Source of the DNA: Bacillota bacterium
Lineage (GTDB): Bacteria; Bacillota; Clostridia; Lachnospirales; Lachnospiraceae
Assembly (NCBI GenBank): GCA_023411215.1
Contig: JAEYOY010000018.1
Span: forward strand, 11,291 to 75,290
DNA: 64,000 bases
Direction of reading: 5' to 3'
Shown here: piece after piece, positions 15,587-24,616 of the stretch
How the letters are laid out: each line of letters begins with the position of its first letter
How positions within the stretch are numbered: the first letter of the stretch is position 1
The notes under the pieces: generated by a model
Seen by the model: only the letters and a program-made list of their open reading frames with translations
Told to the model about the DNA's origin: nothing
Databases searched by the model: none
Position numbers and translations under genes: made by a program

Positions 15587-18232
15587 CTAATAGCTATAAC
15601 CAGCCTTGCAGTTGAAGCGATATCCGGTTATATCATGATTGATATACTTTCGAAGGAAAGGAATTGCGATAAACTTCGTGTCTACGGAATAATCAGCGGC
15701 TGCCTCAAAGCCGAACAAGCAGTCCTTCAGCCTAATACTCTCCTCATAACGGAGATTGAGATTCTCTTGAATTAAATCCATAGAACGACAGGTTAAATCC
15801 TTTTTGTTCTTGATTAACAGAAACATACATAGATAATCCTGGTACGAGAAGGATAACTGTTTGGAGGCGGAAAAAGCTTCTGCTTTCGTTCGAAGGAAGC
15901 TTCTATTCAGTAGAAGCAACTCCGGTAATTGTAGGACCAGCTTCTGCTTCAGTATCGGCACCTGCTTTCCTAAGATAAGTGCGCAGGTATCGACAAGTGC
16001 CTCAGCAAAGGACCATACCATGAGAATCGCAGCTTGCGTTATATTAATTAGCATAGGTAAACCAGTAAATCCTACAATAGCAACTGCAGCAAGCTTCGCT
16101 TCCTCACATCTTGCCTTATCCCCTAACAATGTAACAAAATCCAGTATCATACGCAGAAAAACAATTCTTGAGATGACCGATGCCAGGTTCTCCCTATCAG
16201 TGGTCTTCCCTACCAGAAGGTATTCCAGTTCATAAGCGAGTGCCGATGGTTTCCTTCCAGTGAGCTCATCCTCTCCTATCGGATAAATCGCAAAATGCTC
16301 CTTCAGATATTCCTGATATAACAGCTGCTCTGTTATCTTGTTTATGCCATCCTCTATTCCAGCCGATAGCTCTGTGGTATCCCGGAAGTCATAAAAGAGA
16401 CTACCCAACTTATTCTCCTCACCTCCTTTTAATGTATCTTCAAAGAAGGCCGTTATTATCGATGTAAAATTAATCGTCTCTTTTGAAATAGAAGCCTCAA
16501 CCGAAGGCAGCTGTATTTTTGCCAATTCCTTCTCAGAGATATTATCCGGATCAATGATCAATCCTGTAATCCCGCTTTGAATTAGCTTACTAAGCTCTTT
16601 TACCGGATTTTTCTGCTTTGCAGGCTCGAGGACAAGGGTGCTGTAATCAATTGTCAGGCTTTCTATATCATAGCCTTGTAGCTCCTTCAATGCCTCTGCG
16701 GAAGCGGTCAAAGCGGAAGAATAATCTTCCGATTTAAGGTAGCCCAGCGTCCTTTGTATCGCTTCCTGACCATCCTTAAGTACCATTCGGTTTATCCCTA
16801 ACGCATCATACATATGATAGACGCTTTCATTCTTTTCATTGGAGGAAGAATATTGCTTCATTTTTGTAAGACTCTCTCTTAACTCTTCGAAGATCTCTTC
16901 CTCCAGTCTCGTCTCATCCATATATAAGCTCTCTTCAAAATCATTAATCAGGTCGGAGGAAGTGATTGTATTGTTTATCACCTGCTTTGCTTCATATTTT
17001 GCTTCTTCTACAATCGGCATCATCTCCTGCAGTATATGCTTCATCCTGTTTAGCCTGTCTTCTACTGAGGCGATTAAATGGTTTTTACGATCTGCCAGCT
17101 CCTGCTTCCGGGTATATAATTGGCCTAGCTGCTCCTGCAGACTCTCCAGTTCACTATTCAACGCATCAAGCTGTTGCTCTGTTACCTTTTCTTGATCCAA
17201 GCCATCCACGCTTTGCAGCTGGGCTCCTACCGTATTCATTGCTGAATTCACGGTACTTATCTCCTCTGTAACCTGATAAAGCTCCTGTATAACCTTACTG
17301 AGCTGTTCCAGCTCTGACTTAACCTGTGAGATAACATCGGCAGGATTAACATAACGATCCTTCACTGCTTTAAATACCGCATCGTGATTGATCCCTATCG
17401 TATCCATCGTGACCGGAGTAAAGCACAACATCTTCGCATAGTACTCTGTAGTGAGAAGCTTACCTTCATCATCAAGCAAAATTCCGGTCTTTGATGTCTT
17501 TATTCCATCTAGAAGCTCCATCAGTCTAAGAATACTTTTATCTGCCTTCGCCAGCTCCTGTTCTGCTGCCAGCTTTTTATCATAAACAATACTTACTTTC
17601 TTCGGTTGCTCCAGTAAAGATAACTTCTCCAAAAGCAATGTGAGCCCATCCGCCAGCTCATGATACTTCATATAATCAACTGCTTCCTTCCTCATCAGCT
17701 CACCCTGGTAATCGATGAGTCCGGTTTGATCCGTTACAGCCTGAGAGGTGATGCTGATATCATATAGATCAATACTTTCATGCGGATGACCGGCATCCAA
17801 TCCGTAATCCGGTTGAAGTGTATATGTCATATACCGAGAAAGTTTCTCTTCCAACTCTTCCGCTTTCTCACTGTCACTTCCCTCTCCGGCTGCATAGCCG
17901 AAGAGGTGATATTCCTTCCATAAGGGCTTATAATACTCTGCCCAGACCGAATCCATTGCGGTAGACAGAGCTCTTTCTGCGTATACCCTGGCTGTATTGA
18001 CTCTTGCACCTTCAATGATCGTAAAGATAAGGGAAAGAATCAGTAAAAGAATGAGTGCCAGGTATACCGTGATCACACCGCTTCCTGAGGCCTTACGAAC
18101 CTCTTGTCTCATATTAATTCTCTTGATGCCGAATAGTCTCATCTCGAAACCCCGGTCCAACAAATGGATCACTCCAACAGGCAAGCACCGAGGTTCTTTC
18201 TGTGTGAAGCTTTCTATCTTATTGACTTTCAA
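15587..18232 (-). CDS. DUF5702-type Tad locus protein
   Basis: About 881 residues. After a short N-terminal stretch, GSGVITVYLALILLLILSLI forms a TadG/TadE-type hydrophobic helix followed by a long extracellular domain rich in coiled coil (SELESLQEQLGQL region) and a hydrophobic segment around residue 740. This matches the DUF5702 proteins seen in clostridial pilus loci; its role is probably structural in assembly. I prefer the TTG at 18232 since GGAGGGAATCGA precedes it; a GTG at 18265 lies upstream of that ribosome site. Internal ATGs nearer the helix are alternatives. Confidence 0.8.
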   Translation of the reverse strand: MKVNKIESFTQKEPRCLPVGVIHLLDRGFEMRLFGIKRINMRQEVRKASGSGVITVYLALILLLILSLIFTIIEGARVNTARVYAERALSTAMDSVWAEYYKPLWKEYHLFGYAAGEGSDSEKAEELEEKLSRYMTYTLQPDYGLDAGHPHESIDLYDISITSQAVTDQTGLIDYQGELMRKEAVDYMKYHELADGLTLLLEKLSLLEQPKKVSIVYDKKLAAEQELAKADKSILRLMELLDGIKTSKTGILLDDEGKLLTTEYYAKMLCFTPVTMDTIGINHDAVFKAVKDRYVNPADVISQVKSELEQLSKVIQELYQVTEEISTVNSAMNTVGAQLQSVDGLDQEKVTEQQLDALNSELESLQEQLGQLYTRKQELADRKNHLIASVEDRLNRMKHILQEMMPIVEEAKYEAKQVINNTITSSDLINDFEESLYMDETRLEEEIFEELRESLTKMKQYSSSNEKNESVYHMYDALGINRMVLKDGQEAIQRTLGYLKSEDYSSALTASAEALKELQGYDIESLTIDYSTLVLEPAKQKNPVKELSKLIQSGITGLIIDPDNISEKELAKIQLPSVEASISKETINFTSIITAFFEDTLKGGEENKLGSLFYDFRDTTELSAGIEDGINKITEQLLYQEYLKEHFAIYPIGEDELTGRKPSALAYELEYLLVGKTTDRENLASVISRIVFLRMILDFVTLLGDKARCEEAKLAAVAIVGFTGLPMLINITQAAILMVWSFAEALVDTCALILGKQVPILKQKLVLQLPELLLLNRSFLRTKAEAFSASKQLSFSYQDYLCMFLLIKNKKDLTCRSMDLIQENLNLRYEESIRLKDCLFGFEAAADYSVDTKFIAIPFLRKYINHDITGYRFNCKAGYSY

Positions 18233-18343
18233 TCGATTCCCTCCTTCCTCTGTTACTTGTACCACCTTACAAGGCCTAATACTTATATAGTACTGACTAC
18301 TGCGATAACTTCCCTGCCCTAGTCCTACTGTACTTACTTCTTC

Positions 18344-18553
18344 CTATTTAGTAATTTCAATCTTTTGACCGATATCACCTGCATCGGAATTAATTGAAGC
18401 GAACGCAGCCTCAATAATGCTTCCAATTTCCTCACGGAAAATAAGCACTAACCCGATAATTATGACCAGGATTAAGATAACCTCAATCACCCCTACTGCA
18501 TCCAACTCCTCCTTTGTAAATTTACTGAAAAACTTCTCTAGTTTTAGCTTCAT
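18344..18553 (-). CDS. Flp-like type IVb pilin
   Basis: 69 residues. A basic leader ending in the acidic KEELDAVGVIEVILILVIIIGLVLIF segment (hydrophobic helix about 20-40, Glu near its start) is the pattern of the small Flp1-family pilins of Firmicutes. It is presumably the major pilus subunit, cleaved by the prepilin peptidase at 13782-14225. AGGAA lies upstream of the ATG. It sits between TadC and the DUF5702 gene. Confidence 0.85.
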   Translation of the reverse strand: MKLKLEKFFSKFTKEELDAVGVIEVILILVIIIGLVLIFREEIGSIIEAAFASINSDAGDIGQKIEITK

Positions 18554-18601
18554 TTTCTGTTTCCTGCCATACTTTGGCAGTTCTCCTCTCTGAATTAATT
18601 A

Positions 18602-20101
18602 CTATATCCGAAACGCCATAAATGCGGGAATCATGATAATTAGAAATACGATAAGCAATAGGAACATCATGGGGGCTAAAAGCTTTGTTCCAGCTTCTTC
18701 TCCTAGTCTCTTTGCCATCTCCTTACGGTCCTCAAAAGCCTCTAAAGCTTCCTGCCTCAATAACTCAGTAAAACCTCTGTTTCCTTTCTTGCGGTTTTGC
18801 GATAGTAAGGAACTGAACTTAATATATGGAATTAGACCAATCCTTCTGCCGTACTGCTCATAAGCACTATTCTCTGAAGAACCAAGTTTAAGCTCATTAA
18901 CAGTGGTTACCATCTCCTCATAGGCATAACGCAGCCTAGATTTTCCTTGCCTACGCTTTGCCTGATAATCCTCAGCAACCTTGCACCAGGCTTGTCTGAC
19001 GGTCATTCCGGCATTGACTAATAAAGTAAATTTATTTATAATCTCCGGATAATCCATAAGAAGCTGCTCCCTGCGAACCTTCATCTGTTGTTTCAGCTCA
19101 AAGTCCTTGGCATACCACATAACGACGGCGATAAGAATGCCAAAGAGCAATAAATCGAATCCGCCCGTTTCCTTCACTTCCCTCCAGCGCAGGCTATAAT
19201 GATCAAACTGCTCCGGTAAGGTCAGCTCCTTCTCACTCTGGCTCTTCTCCTGTGCGGAGAGAAGCTCTTGTGAAAGCCTCTTATCCAATTGCTCATCTTC
19301 ACTGAATACCCTTGGCATTATCATAAAGGACATGCAAAGTGAGGTTTTCTCCTCCTCATAGCTGAGTACGGCAGTTACCGTTGTCTTAACTACCTTTTGC
19401 AGCTCCTCGTTCTTAACCGTTCCGTCCACTGCGATTAGGCGGTTATCCTCCGGCTTCCATTCCACTGAAATCCCTGTGTTCGGTATAGAATCACAAAAGG
19501 ACAGATTATCATAGATCGCGTCTGCACTTTCATTCCCACCAAGGACATATAGCGGCAGGTATGTTTTCCCTTCCTCAAAAAGCTGCTCAACCTCCTCCGG
19601 TGTATAGCGGCGTTCTCCTATCTCAAGGGTGATATTCCTTTTGAAGGAGTTATCTCCTTTCGCTGAATTGCTACCGGCAGAATGTATGGTGACATCAAGC
19701 TTAGTCTCCTTGCTTCCCTCTCCTTGTTCCGGCCGTTCGATGTACCTTCCGCCATGAAGCTGCTGGGCATCCATTGAACTAACCTGACCTAAGATGGACA
19801 GCAAGTTAAAAAGTGAAATAACCATAATTAACAACGAAATCTTATCATATAGATAGAACTTCTGGTGGAGCTCAGGTTTAGAGGTAATCTTAAGTGCCTT
19901 AATCGAATCTGTAATCTCCGTTTTAAGTTGTAGACGCTTATGTCCGCCAATGATTGATAGGATAAGCTCTGCCATCGGATACAGGAAATATAGTTTATGT
20001 TCCTTCTTATCCGGCTTCTCCTGCCATAGCCAGGGTCTTCTTATGGATGCCAGATAAAGCCCTGCAAGCATCAAAAGTATTACGATATTTGCGACAATCA
20101 A
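18602..20101 (-). CDS. tadC: TadC-like type II/IV secretion F-domain protein
   Basis: 499 residues with a membrane helix near residues 1-20, another around 95-110, a non-cytoplasmic domain of about 190 residues, then a T2SSF-type cytoplasmic domain (VNAGMTVRQAWCKVAEDY) and a C-terminal membrane pair ending LLIVFLIIMIPAFMAF. It forms the inner-membrane platform with TadB. The start is a TTG at 20101 right after GGGGGTGGAG; an in-frame ATG 10 codons downstream is an alternative. The inserted non-cytoplasmic domain makes it longer than proteobacterial TadC (about 300). Confidence 0.82.
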   Translation of the reverse strand: MIVANIVILLMLAGLYLASIRRPWLWQEKPDKKEHKLYFLYPMAELILSIIGGHKRLQLKTEITDSIKALKITSKPELHQKFYLYDKISLLIMVISLFNLLSILGQVSSMDAQQLHGGRYIERPEQGEGSKETKLDVTIHSAGSNSAKGDNSFKRNITLEIGERRYTPEEVEQLFEEGKTYLPLYVLGGNESADAIYDNLSFCDSIPNTGISVEWKPEDNRLIAVDGTVKNEELQKVVKTTVTAVLSYEEEKTSLCMSFMIMPRVFSEDEQLDKRLSQELLSAQEKSQSEKELTLPEQFDHYSLRWREVKETGGFDLLLFGILIAVVMWYAKDFELKQQMKVRREQLLMDYPEIINKFTLLVNAGMTVRQAWCKVAEDYQAKRRQGKSRLRYAYEEMVTTVNELKLGSSENSAYEQYGRRIGLIPYIKFSSLLSQNRKKGNRGFTELLRQEALEAFEDRKEMAKRLGEEAGTKLLAPMMFLLLIVFLIIMIPAFMAFRI

Positions 20102-20113
20102 AACTCCACCCCC

Positions 20114-20902
20114 CTAGACCTCAATTGCAATAATCCTCTCAATGACTAGGTACGCACCCATATAAGACAACAACAGTACCGACATAATAATCACGCCGAA
20201 GACATTATGATATAACGGATTCAAGAACCCCGGTGAAGATAAGGACAGATAGATCAGGATGAAAACCGGTATTCCTTTCATGATATTCGCTTCCATTCGC
20301 TTTGCTGTGATGAGGGTTATAATTTCCCTCTTAACCTCTATCTTATCACTGATGACATTCCCGGTGAGCTTGATGACACTAATCAAATCTCCTCCGGTAC
20401 GCTTAGCCGTATTGAAAACTTCCGAAAAGCTAATGATATCCTCAACCTGACTTCTTATTGCAAAGTCCTCCAGAACCTTTTCCACTGTAACATTCATCCG
20501 AATCTGATTGACCATATAGGAAAATTCCTGCATTATCATTGCGCCTTCCGGATAGATATGTCCTAAATCCTTACGGGCTTCCTCTATAGCATTTTCAGCA
20601 GAATATCCAGCTTCCAATGCAGCCGATATCGCCAGGATTCCATCCCGAAACTCCAGATTAAGCTTCCATTTCCTATTTTTAATTAAGCTCTCCTTCATCC
20701 CCTTCATATAAAAATAAATCAGAGGGGTTAATAATAGAATTCCGTGCAGATGCTTGTAAAAGAGATAGCCAAGCAGAATAATAACCAATAATCCCTGTAG
20801 CAAATACCTAAGTTTCTCTTTTCTGGTATAATGATAGCTGTTATACTCCGTCGTCCTTATCTCCTCCTTTCCCCGCCTTATAATGATCAATTTATTTATC
20901 AA
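20114..20902 (-). CDS. tadB: TadB-like type II/IV secretion F-domain protein
   Basis: 262 residues: paired N-terminal helices (about 32-66), the T2SSF helical domain with LEAGYSAENAIEEARKDLG and FNTAKRTGGDLISVI, and two C-terminal helices. It is the partner platform protein of TadC. The start is a TTG 7 bases after the TadA stop with only a weak AGAG, so it probably depends on translational coupling to TadA. Confidence 0.87.
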   Translation of the reverse strand: MINKLIIIRRGKEEIRTTEYNSYHYTRKEKLRYLLQGLLVIILLGYLFYKHLHGILLLTPLIYFYMKGMKESLIKNRKWKLNLEFRDGILAISAALEAGYSAENAIEEARKDLGHIYPEGAMIMQEFSYMVNQIRMNVTVEKVLEDFAIRSQVEDIISFSEVFNTAKRTGGDLISVIKLTGNVISDKIEVKREIITLITAKRMEANIMKGIPVFILIYLSLSSPGFLNPLYHNVFGVIIMSVLLLSYMGAYLVIERIIAIEV

Positions 20903-20909
20903 GAAAACT

Positions 20910-22127
20910 CTATATGATCGGGTAAATACCTGCTCTCTTCAGCTTGTCAATCCTTCGCAGCTCATTCTTCTTAACGAGACCGCCTATGACTCTCCCCTCC
21001 ACCTCCCCTGATTCTTCGAATTCATAGATCGAATTCATAAGAATCTCACCACTCTCGCAATCTAATACTTCACATACCTCAAGGAGCCTTCTGGAGCGGT
21101 CTCTTAATCTGCCAAGATGAACAATAATATCGATGGCGGATGCAATTTGTTTACGAACGGCCAGTAATGGTATCTCAGCTCCAAGTAATACCAGTGTCTC
21201 CAAGCGGTTGAGCATATCGGCCGGTGAGTTGGCATGTCCTGTAGATAGGGAGCCGTCATGCCCTGTATTCAAGGCTTGTAACATATCAATAGCCGCAGCA
21301 TCCCGAACCTCTCCTACAATGATTCGGTCTGGTCGCATTCGAAGGGAGGTCTTAATCAAATCCCGTATGGTAACCTCATTACTTCCCTCGGAATTGGCAT
21401 TTCGCACCTCAAGACGAACTAGGTTGGGGATATTACGAATCTGAAGCTCTGCAGAATCTTCAATTGTAATAATTCTTTCGGTTGGGGGAATGTAATTGGA
21501 CAAGACATTAAGAAATGTGGTTTTACCGGATCCGGTTCCGCCGCTAATGAATATATTATATCCCGCGATGACTAACTGTTTTAGAAAAACAGCCACCTCC
21601 TCTGAGAGGGACCCAAGCTCGAGCAGTCGTTCCATTGTGATTGGGTGGTTTGGAAACTTTCTTATGGTGATAATCGGCCCCTCGATGGCGACCGGCGGTA
21701 AGACAACATTGACGCGGGAACCGTCGGGCAACCGGGAGTCAACGATAGGGGATGCCTCATTAATGATTCGATTTGCATGAGATACCATCTGCTGCACGAC
21801 ATCCTCCAGCTTCTGTGAGGAGTCGAAGTGTAAGTCACAGGCGGATATTCTACCGTTTTGCTCTATGAATATCTGATTTGGCCCATTGACCATAATCTCT
21901 GTTACAGAGAGATCCTCGATCAATTCCTGCAACACATCGTATCTTCGGATAGAATTGAAGACATCCTTTCGAAGCCTCAACTTTTCTGTAATGCCGACAT
22001 ATTCCTCTTTGCTAAATTCCAGAAGTATTCGGTCAATGGTTTCATACAGCTCTTCATCACCGACCTCACGGCATAAATCAATCTCCTTAATCACTCTTTG
22101 ACGAAGTAACTCCTTATATTGATTCAT
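20910..22127 (-). CDS. tadA: TadA/CpaF-type pilus assembly ATPase
   Basis: 405 residues, a GspE-family secretion ATPase. The Walker A motif is ISGGTGSGKTTFLNVL, the Asp box TIEDSAELQI, and RMRPDRIIVGEVRDAAA plus TGHDGSLSTGHANS are the Walker B and His box. It powers pilin polymerisation at the cytoplasmic face of TadB/TadC. GGAGG lies 6 bases before the ATG. The gene starts 13 bases downstream of tadZ. Confidence 0.96.
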   Translation of the reverse strand: MNQYKELLRQRVIKEIDLCREVGDEELYETIDRILLEFSKEEYVGITEKLRLRKDVFNSIRRYDVLQELIEDLSVTEIMVNGPNQIFIEQNGRISACDLHFDSSQKLEDVVQQMVSHANRIINEASPIVDSRLPDGSRVNVVLPPVAIEGPIITIRKFPNHPITMERLLELGSLSEEVAVFLKQLVIAGYNIFISGGTGSGKTTFLNVLSNYIPPTERIITIEDSAELQIRNIPNLVRLEVRNANSEGSNEVTIRDLIKTSLRMRPDRIIVGEVRDAAAIDMLQALNTGHDGSLSTGHANSPADMLNRLETLVLLGAEIPLLAVRKQIASAIDIIVHLGRLRDRSRRLLEVCEVLDCESGEILMNSIYEFEESGEVEGRVIGGLVKKNELRRIDKLKRAGIYPII

Positions 22128-22139
22128 AGATCACCTCCA

Positions 22140-23132
22140 TCACTCACCTTTAAGATATTCCTGCGCCTGCTGCCATACCTGACTGTTACAGAGCTCCTGA
22201 AGACTATGGTAGGTTTCCGTCCCGCCCCATCCTCTTGATCGATATATACTTCTAAACTTTTGCTGCTGCAGATCGATTCCGACGCAGTCCATCTGCCTCT
22301 CCCACTCCCGGTATACCTCATTTTCATAGGGGCTCTGCCCTTTGATTATGACTACGCGGTCACTGTATTTAAGTAACTCCATTTCGGCTTCGTGATAGAA
22401 GCTTAGATAGAAGATTACACTATGGTAGTCCGTATTGGTACGAAGCATTGTAATCCATCGATAAATATCTTCTTTATTCAGGGAAAGCAGGTCGAAGCCA
22501 TGGGAAGCTCCTGCCAGAAAGGCCAGATTATTGCTGTAGTTTATTAGCTCCTTAAACTTTGTAAGAATATTAGAATTTTCTTTCAGATAGTAGATGAATT
22601 CCGATAAGCCCTGGCGTGCAGGATCGATAAACTCCAATTGTTTTAGAGAGAATAACTCCAGCGGCAGTAAGAGAACCTTCCTCTGTCTGGCAAGGCAAAA
22701 TCCCATGGACCATGCCAAGGCTGCATCCTGCCCATCCGGAACCGGAGAGATTACGGTAATGATACTCATACGTTTGGGATTAATAATGGCAGATTTCTCA
22801 TCCTGTCTTTTCATATAATCCGTTATTACCTGTTCCATAATCCGTTCCACCGATTGATATCGAAAGATTCCCGCTTGCTCTGAACAGTCCTCCTGACGTT
22901 CCTCGGTAAGTAGATAGCAGTTTTGCACCTTACCCGCAGGAAGTGCCTCTATGATCTCCCCGGAACCGACCAGCAGTATCTCAAGACTATGACCTTGAAG
23001 ATAGTCCACTAGCTTATCCATCTTTGTAAATGCTGTGATATCCCACTCAAACTCCTGCTTGTTCCGGAAATACTCCATAAAGCGGGCCGCATAGATTGAA
23101 TCGGAATCACAGAGTGCTATGGTTTTTTTCAC
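22140..23132 (-). CDS. tadZ: TadZ/CpaE-like protein with degenerate P-loop
   Basis: About 330 residues: an N-terminal receiver-like domain (ALCDSDSIYAARFMEYF) and a MinD/ParA-like domain. Where an active ATPase has a GKST loop, this protein has VISPVPDGQDAALAWSM, with no lysine, so ATP hydrolysis is unlikely. TadZ proteins localise the pilus machine. The GTG at 23132 is preferred with GGAGG 11 bases upstream; a TTG at 23150 overlaps that ribosome site. First gene of the Tad operon. Confidence 0.78.
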   Translation of the reverse strand: MKKTIALCDSDSIYAARFMEYFRNKQEFEWDITAFTKMDKLVDYLQGHSLEILLVGSGEIIEALPAGKVQNCYLLTEERQEDCSEQAGIFRYQSVERIMEQVITDYMKRQDEKSAIINPKRMSIITVISPVPDGQDAALAWSMGFCLARQRKVLLLPLELFSLKQLEFIDPARQGLSEFIYYLKENSNILTKFKELINYSNNLAFLAGASHGFDLLSLNKEDIYRWITMLRTNTDYHSVIFYLSFYHEAEMELLKYSDRVVIIKGQSPYENEVYREWERQMDCVGIDLQQQKFRSIYRSRGWGGTETYHSLQELCNSQVWQQAQEYLKGE

Positions 23133-23627
23133 TTGATAAGAATCCTCCAAAAAATATTATGATAGTATAAGGGATTTACATTACTTGAAATAGAATAGAA
23201 ACTCTTGTTAAAGAGCTGAAGTATAAAAATGAACTAGAAATATCTTCGATATGTAATTATATTACAATATATGGTTTATGCTGTCAACCATGTATCACAG
23301 CTGCAAATCATCTTTGGTCGTTTCCTATAATTTATGAATCCTTTTTTGTATTTTTCACCAAAGACTTACTTATTAATTTTACCTTTGGTAGAGTGATATA
23401 CAGACCCCTTTCTTTTACTCTACTTCATAAGAGGGGCCGTTACAAAATCTAGATACCGCAGGAAGGAGGGTGGATAAGCTTCCCGTCACTGTTTGACAGA
23501 TAGATTTCTGCTTTGTACTCTTAAAAAGCGAACATTTATGTTCGTTACTGGCAAACAAAGCTGGAAAATGTCCGGCAAGCTGTGTGTGAGGGGCTCTTAT
23601 TCATCTTCCTTCCGAATTACACCATAT
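23133..23627. other. intergenic region with multiple nested stems
   Basis: Upstream of the Tad operon and downstream of bofA, both on the minus strand. It contains mutually exclusive stems at 23357-23423 and a nested set of stems over 23427-23600 (separate entry). No open frame with a ribosome site was seen. Confidence 0.6.
23427..23600. ncRNA. candidate structured RNA, strand unknown
   Basis: Nested complementary segments: ATAAGAG/CTCTTAT (23427-23433, 23594-23600), AGCTTcCCG/CGGcAAGCT (23477-23485, 23573-23581), GCTTTGT/ACAAAGC (23510-23516, 23555-23561) and hairpin CGAACAT/ATGTTCG (23529-23544). All are compatible in one fold. It does not match an RNA class I know. It could be a small RNA or, on the minus strand, a leader of the Tad operon. 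Confidence 0.4.
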
Positions 23628-23900
23628 TTACATATAGGAATAATACAAGGATAATCCATAGAGCAACAGAAATCCTGGCAGTCCAAGAAGACCGTTAGCT
23701 AATACGGTAACTCCGTTCACTCCGACATTAATCGGATAACCTTGAATATTAAGCGCTAGATTCAACAGATAAATTCCTGCTGTTCCAAAGCAGGCACGCA
23801 GTACAAAATCCATCAACAAATCTGGTCTACGTCGAATAACGCATACTCCGATAAAGATTACACAGGCAATAATAATTGCTATAAATATATAGCTGTTCAT
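23628..23900 (-). CDS. bofA: BofA family protein (pro-sigma-K processing inhibitor)
   Basis: 90 residues: an N-terminal helix, RRRPD loop, a second hydrophobic segment and the conserved C-terminal block VGVNGVTVLANGLLGLPGFLLL that defines BofA. In Bacillus, BofA holds SpoIVFB inactive in the outer forespore membrane until sigma-K processing; many clostridia keep BofA without that checkpoint. The ATG at 23900 has AAGGAG 7 bases upstream; a start at 23987 would add 29 residues of poor quality. It diverges from yaaL. Confidence 0.88.
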   Translation of the reverse strand: MNSYIFIAIIIACVIFIGVCVIRRRPDLLMDFVLRACFGTAGIYLLNLALNIQGYPINVGVNGVTVLANGLLGLPGFLLLYGLSLYYSYM

Positions 23901-24008
23901 ATCATCTCTCCTTGTCCAACGACATCCTTCTAATATATTTATATACTTGTAAATCCATTTTATGTTAATTAATAGAATAAAAACCAAATTAATTGACTAT
24001 ACTATAAT

Positions 24009-24066
24009 CAAGTAAATTGCTAAGACAAGTAATTTGATAATACAAGTAAACTACCAAGGCAAGTAA
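24009..24066. repeat. four CAAGTAA copies at exact 17-bp spacing
   Basis: CAAGTAA occurs at 24009, 24026, 24043 and 24060, each 17 bp after the previous one, with partly similar spacers (TTG.TAA.A). The array lies in the divergent bofA-yaaL promoter region. It could be an iterated binding site. Confidence 0.8.
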
Positions 24067-24119
24067 CTGATTTTTATTATATTAATTGCAAAATGCATAA
24101 TAGTAAGGATGATGAAGGA

Positions 24120-24338
24120 ATGCCACTATTTACTAAGAAGAAGCCTGCAAAAGATAATCTATTGCTGATAAACGAGATTAATCGGACAAAGGTAGCCCTG
24201 GAGGCTGCATATTCTAACTTCGAGAACGTCGTTGACCCCGATTTGATTGATAGCTGCATCTATGAATTGAATGCAATCCAAAACAGATATCATTTTCTTC
24301 TAAAGCAGGCCAAAGCAACGGAACAGCGATACTGTTAA
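24120..24338 (+). CDS. yaaL: YaaL-like DUF2508 protein
   Basis: 72 residues with the DUF2508 pattern: LLLINEINRTKVALEAAYSNF, then VDPDLIDSCIYELNAIQNRY. B. subtilis yaaL lies between recR and bofA; its function is unknown. The ATG at 24120 has AAGGA 10 bases upstream; the ATG at 24093 lies before that site. A strong terminator follows at 24383-24429. Confidence 0.85.
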   Translation: MPLFTKKKPAKDNLLLINEINRTKVALEAAYSNFENVVDPDLIDSCIYELNAIQNRYHFLLKQAKATEQRYC

Positions 24339-24382
24339 TTGCAGTAGAATAGGCTGTAATTAACTTTACAACATAAAAAGAA

Positions 24383-24429
24383 ACGCGTCACATTCTAACT
24401 GAAAAGTTGTGTGTGGCGCGTCCTTTTTT
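24383..24429 (+). terminator. terminator after yaaL
   Basis: ACGCGTCACA pairs with TGTGTGGCGCGT-type sequence (G-U pair tolerated) and is followed by TTTTTT at 24424. Single-gene transcript likely. Confidence 0.8.
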
Positions 24430-24616
24430 CATGATTTCATGATTACTTCTTATGTACTTTTAAACATCTTTTGTTGATTATAATTCTTTTGTACCTCAAT
24501 TACTCTTTCGCAATTAAGAATTCTTATGTATTTCTGATTGCCTTAGTATCTTCCGATACTTTCTCTTCTATGCTTCATGCCGGCTCAGTTGAAGCCCGCT
24601 CCTTGGTATTGGCTTT

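Noticed and set aside
15422..15775. 117-codon plus-strand open frame
   Set aside because: Overlaps the end of the DUF5702 gene on the other strand and includes an inverted-repeat arm; no motif.
16839..17195. Antisense open frames inside the DUF5702 gene
   Set aside because: Shadow frames of a long coding region with low-complexity Ser-rich translation.
23431..23590. tmRNA-like start GGGGCCGTTAC
   Set aside because: The tmRNA-type TTCGAC motif, a tRNA-like 3' end and a tag frame are absent.
24009..24066. CAAGTAA array as a CRISPR
   Set aside because: Repeat unit is 7 bp with 10-bp spacers, far too short, and no cas genes lie near.
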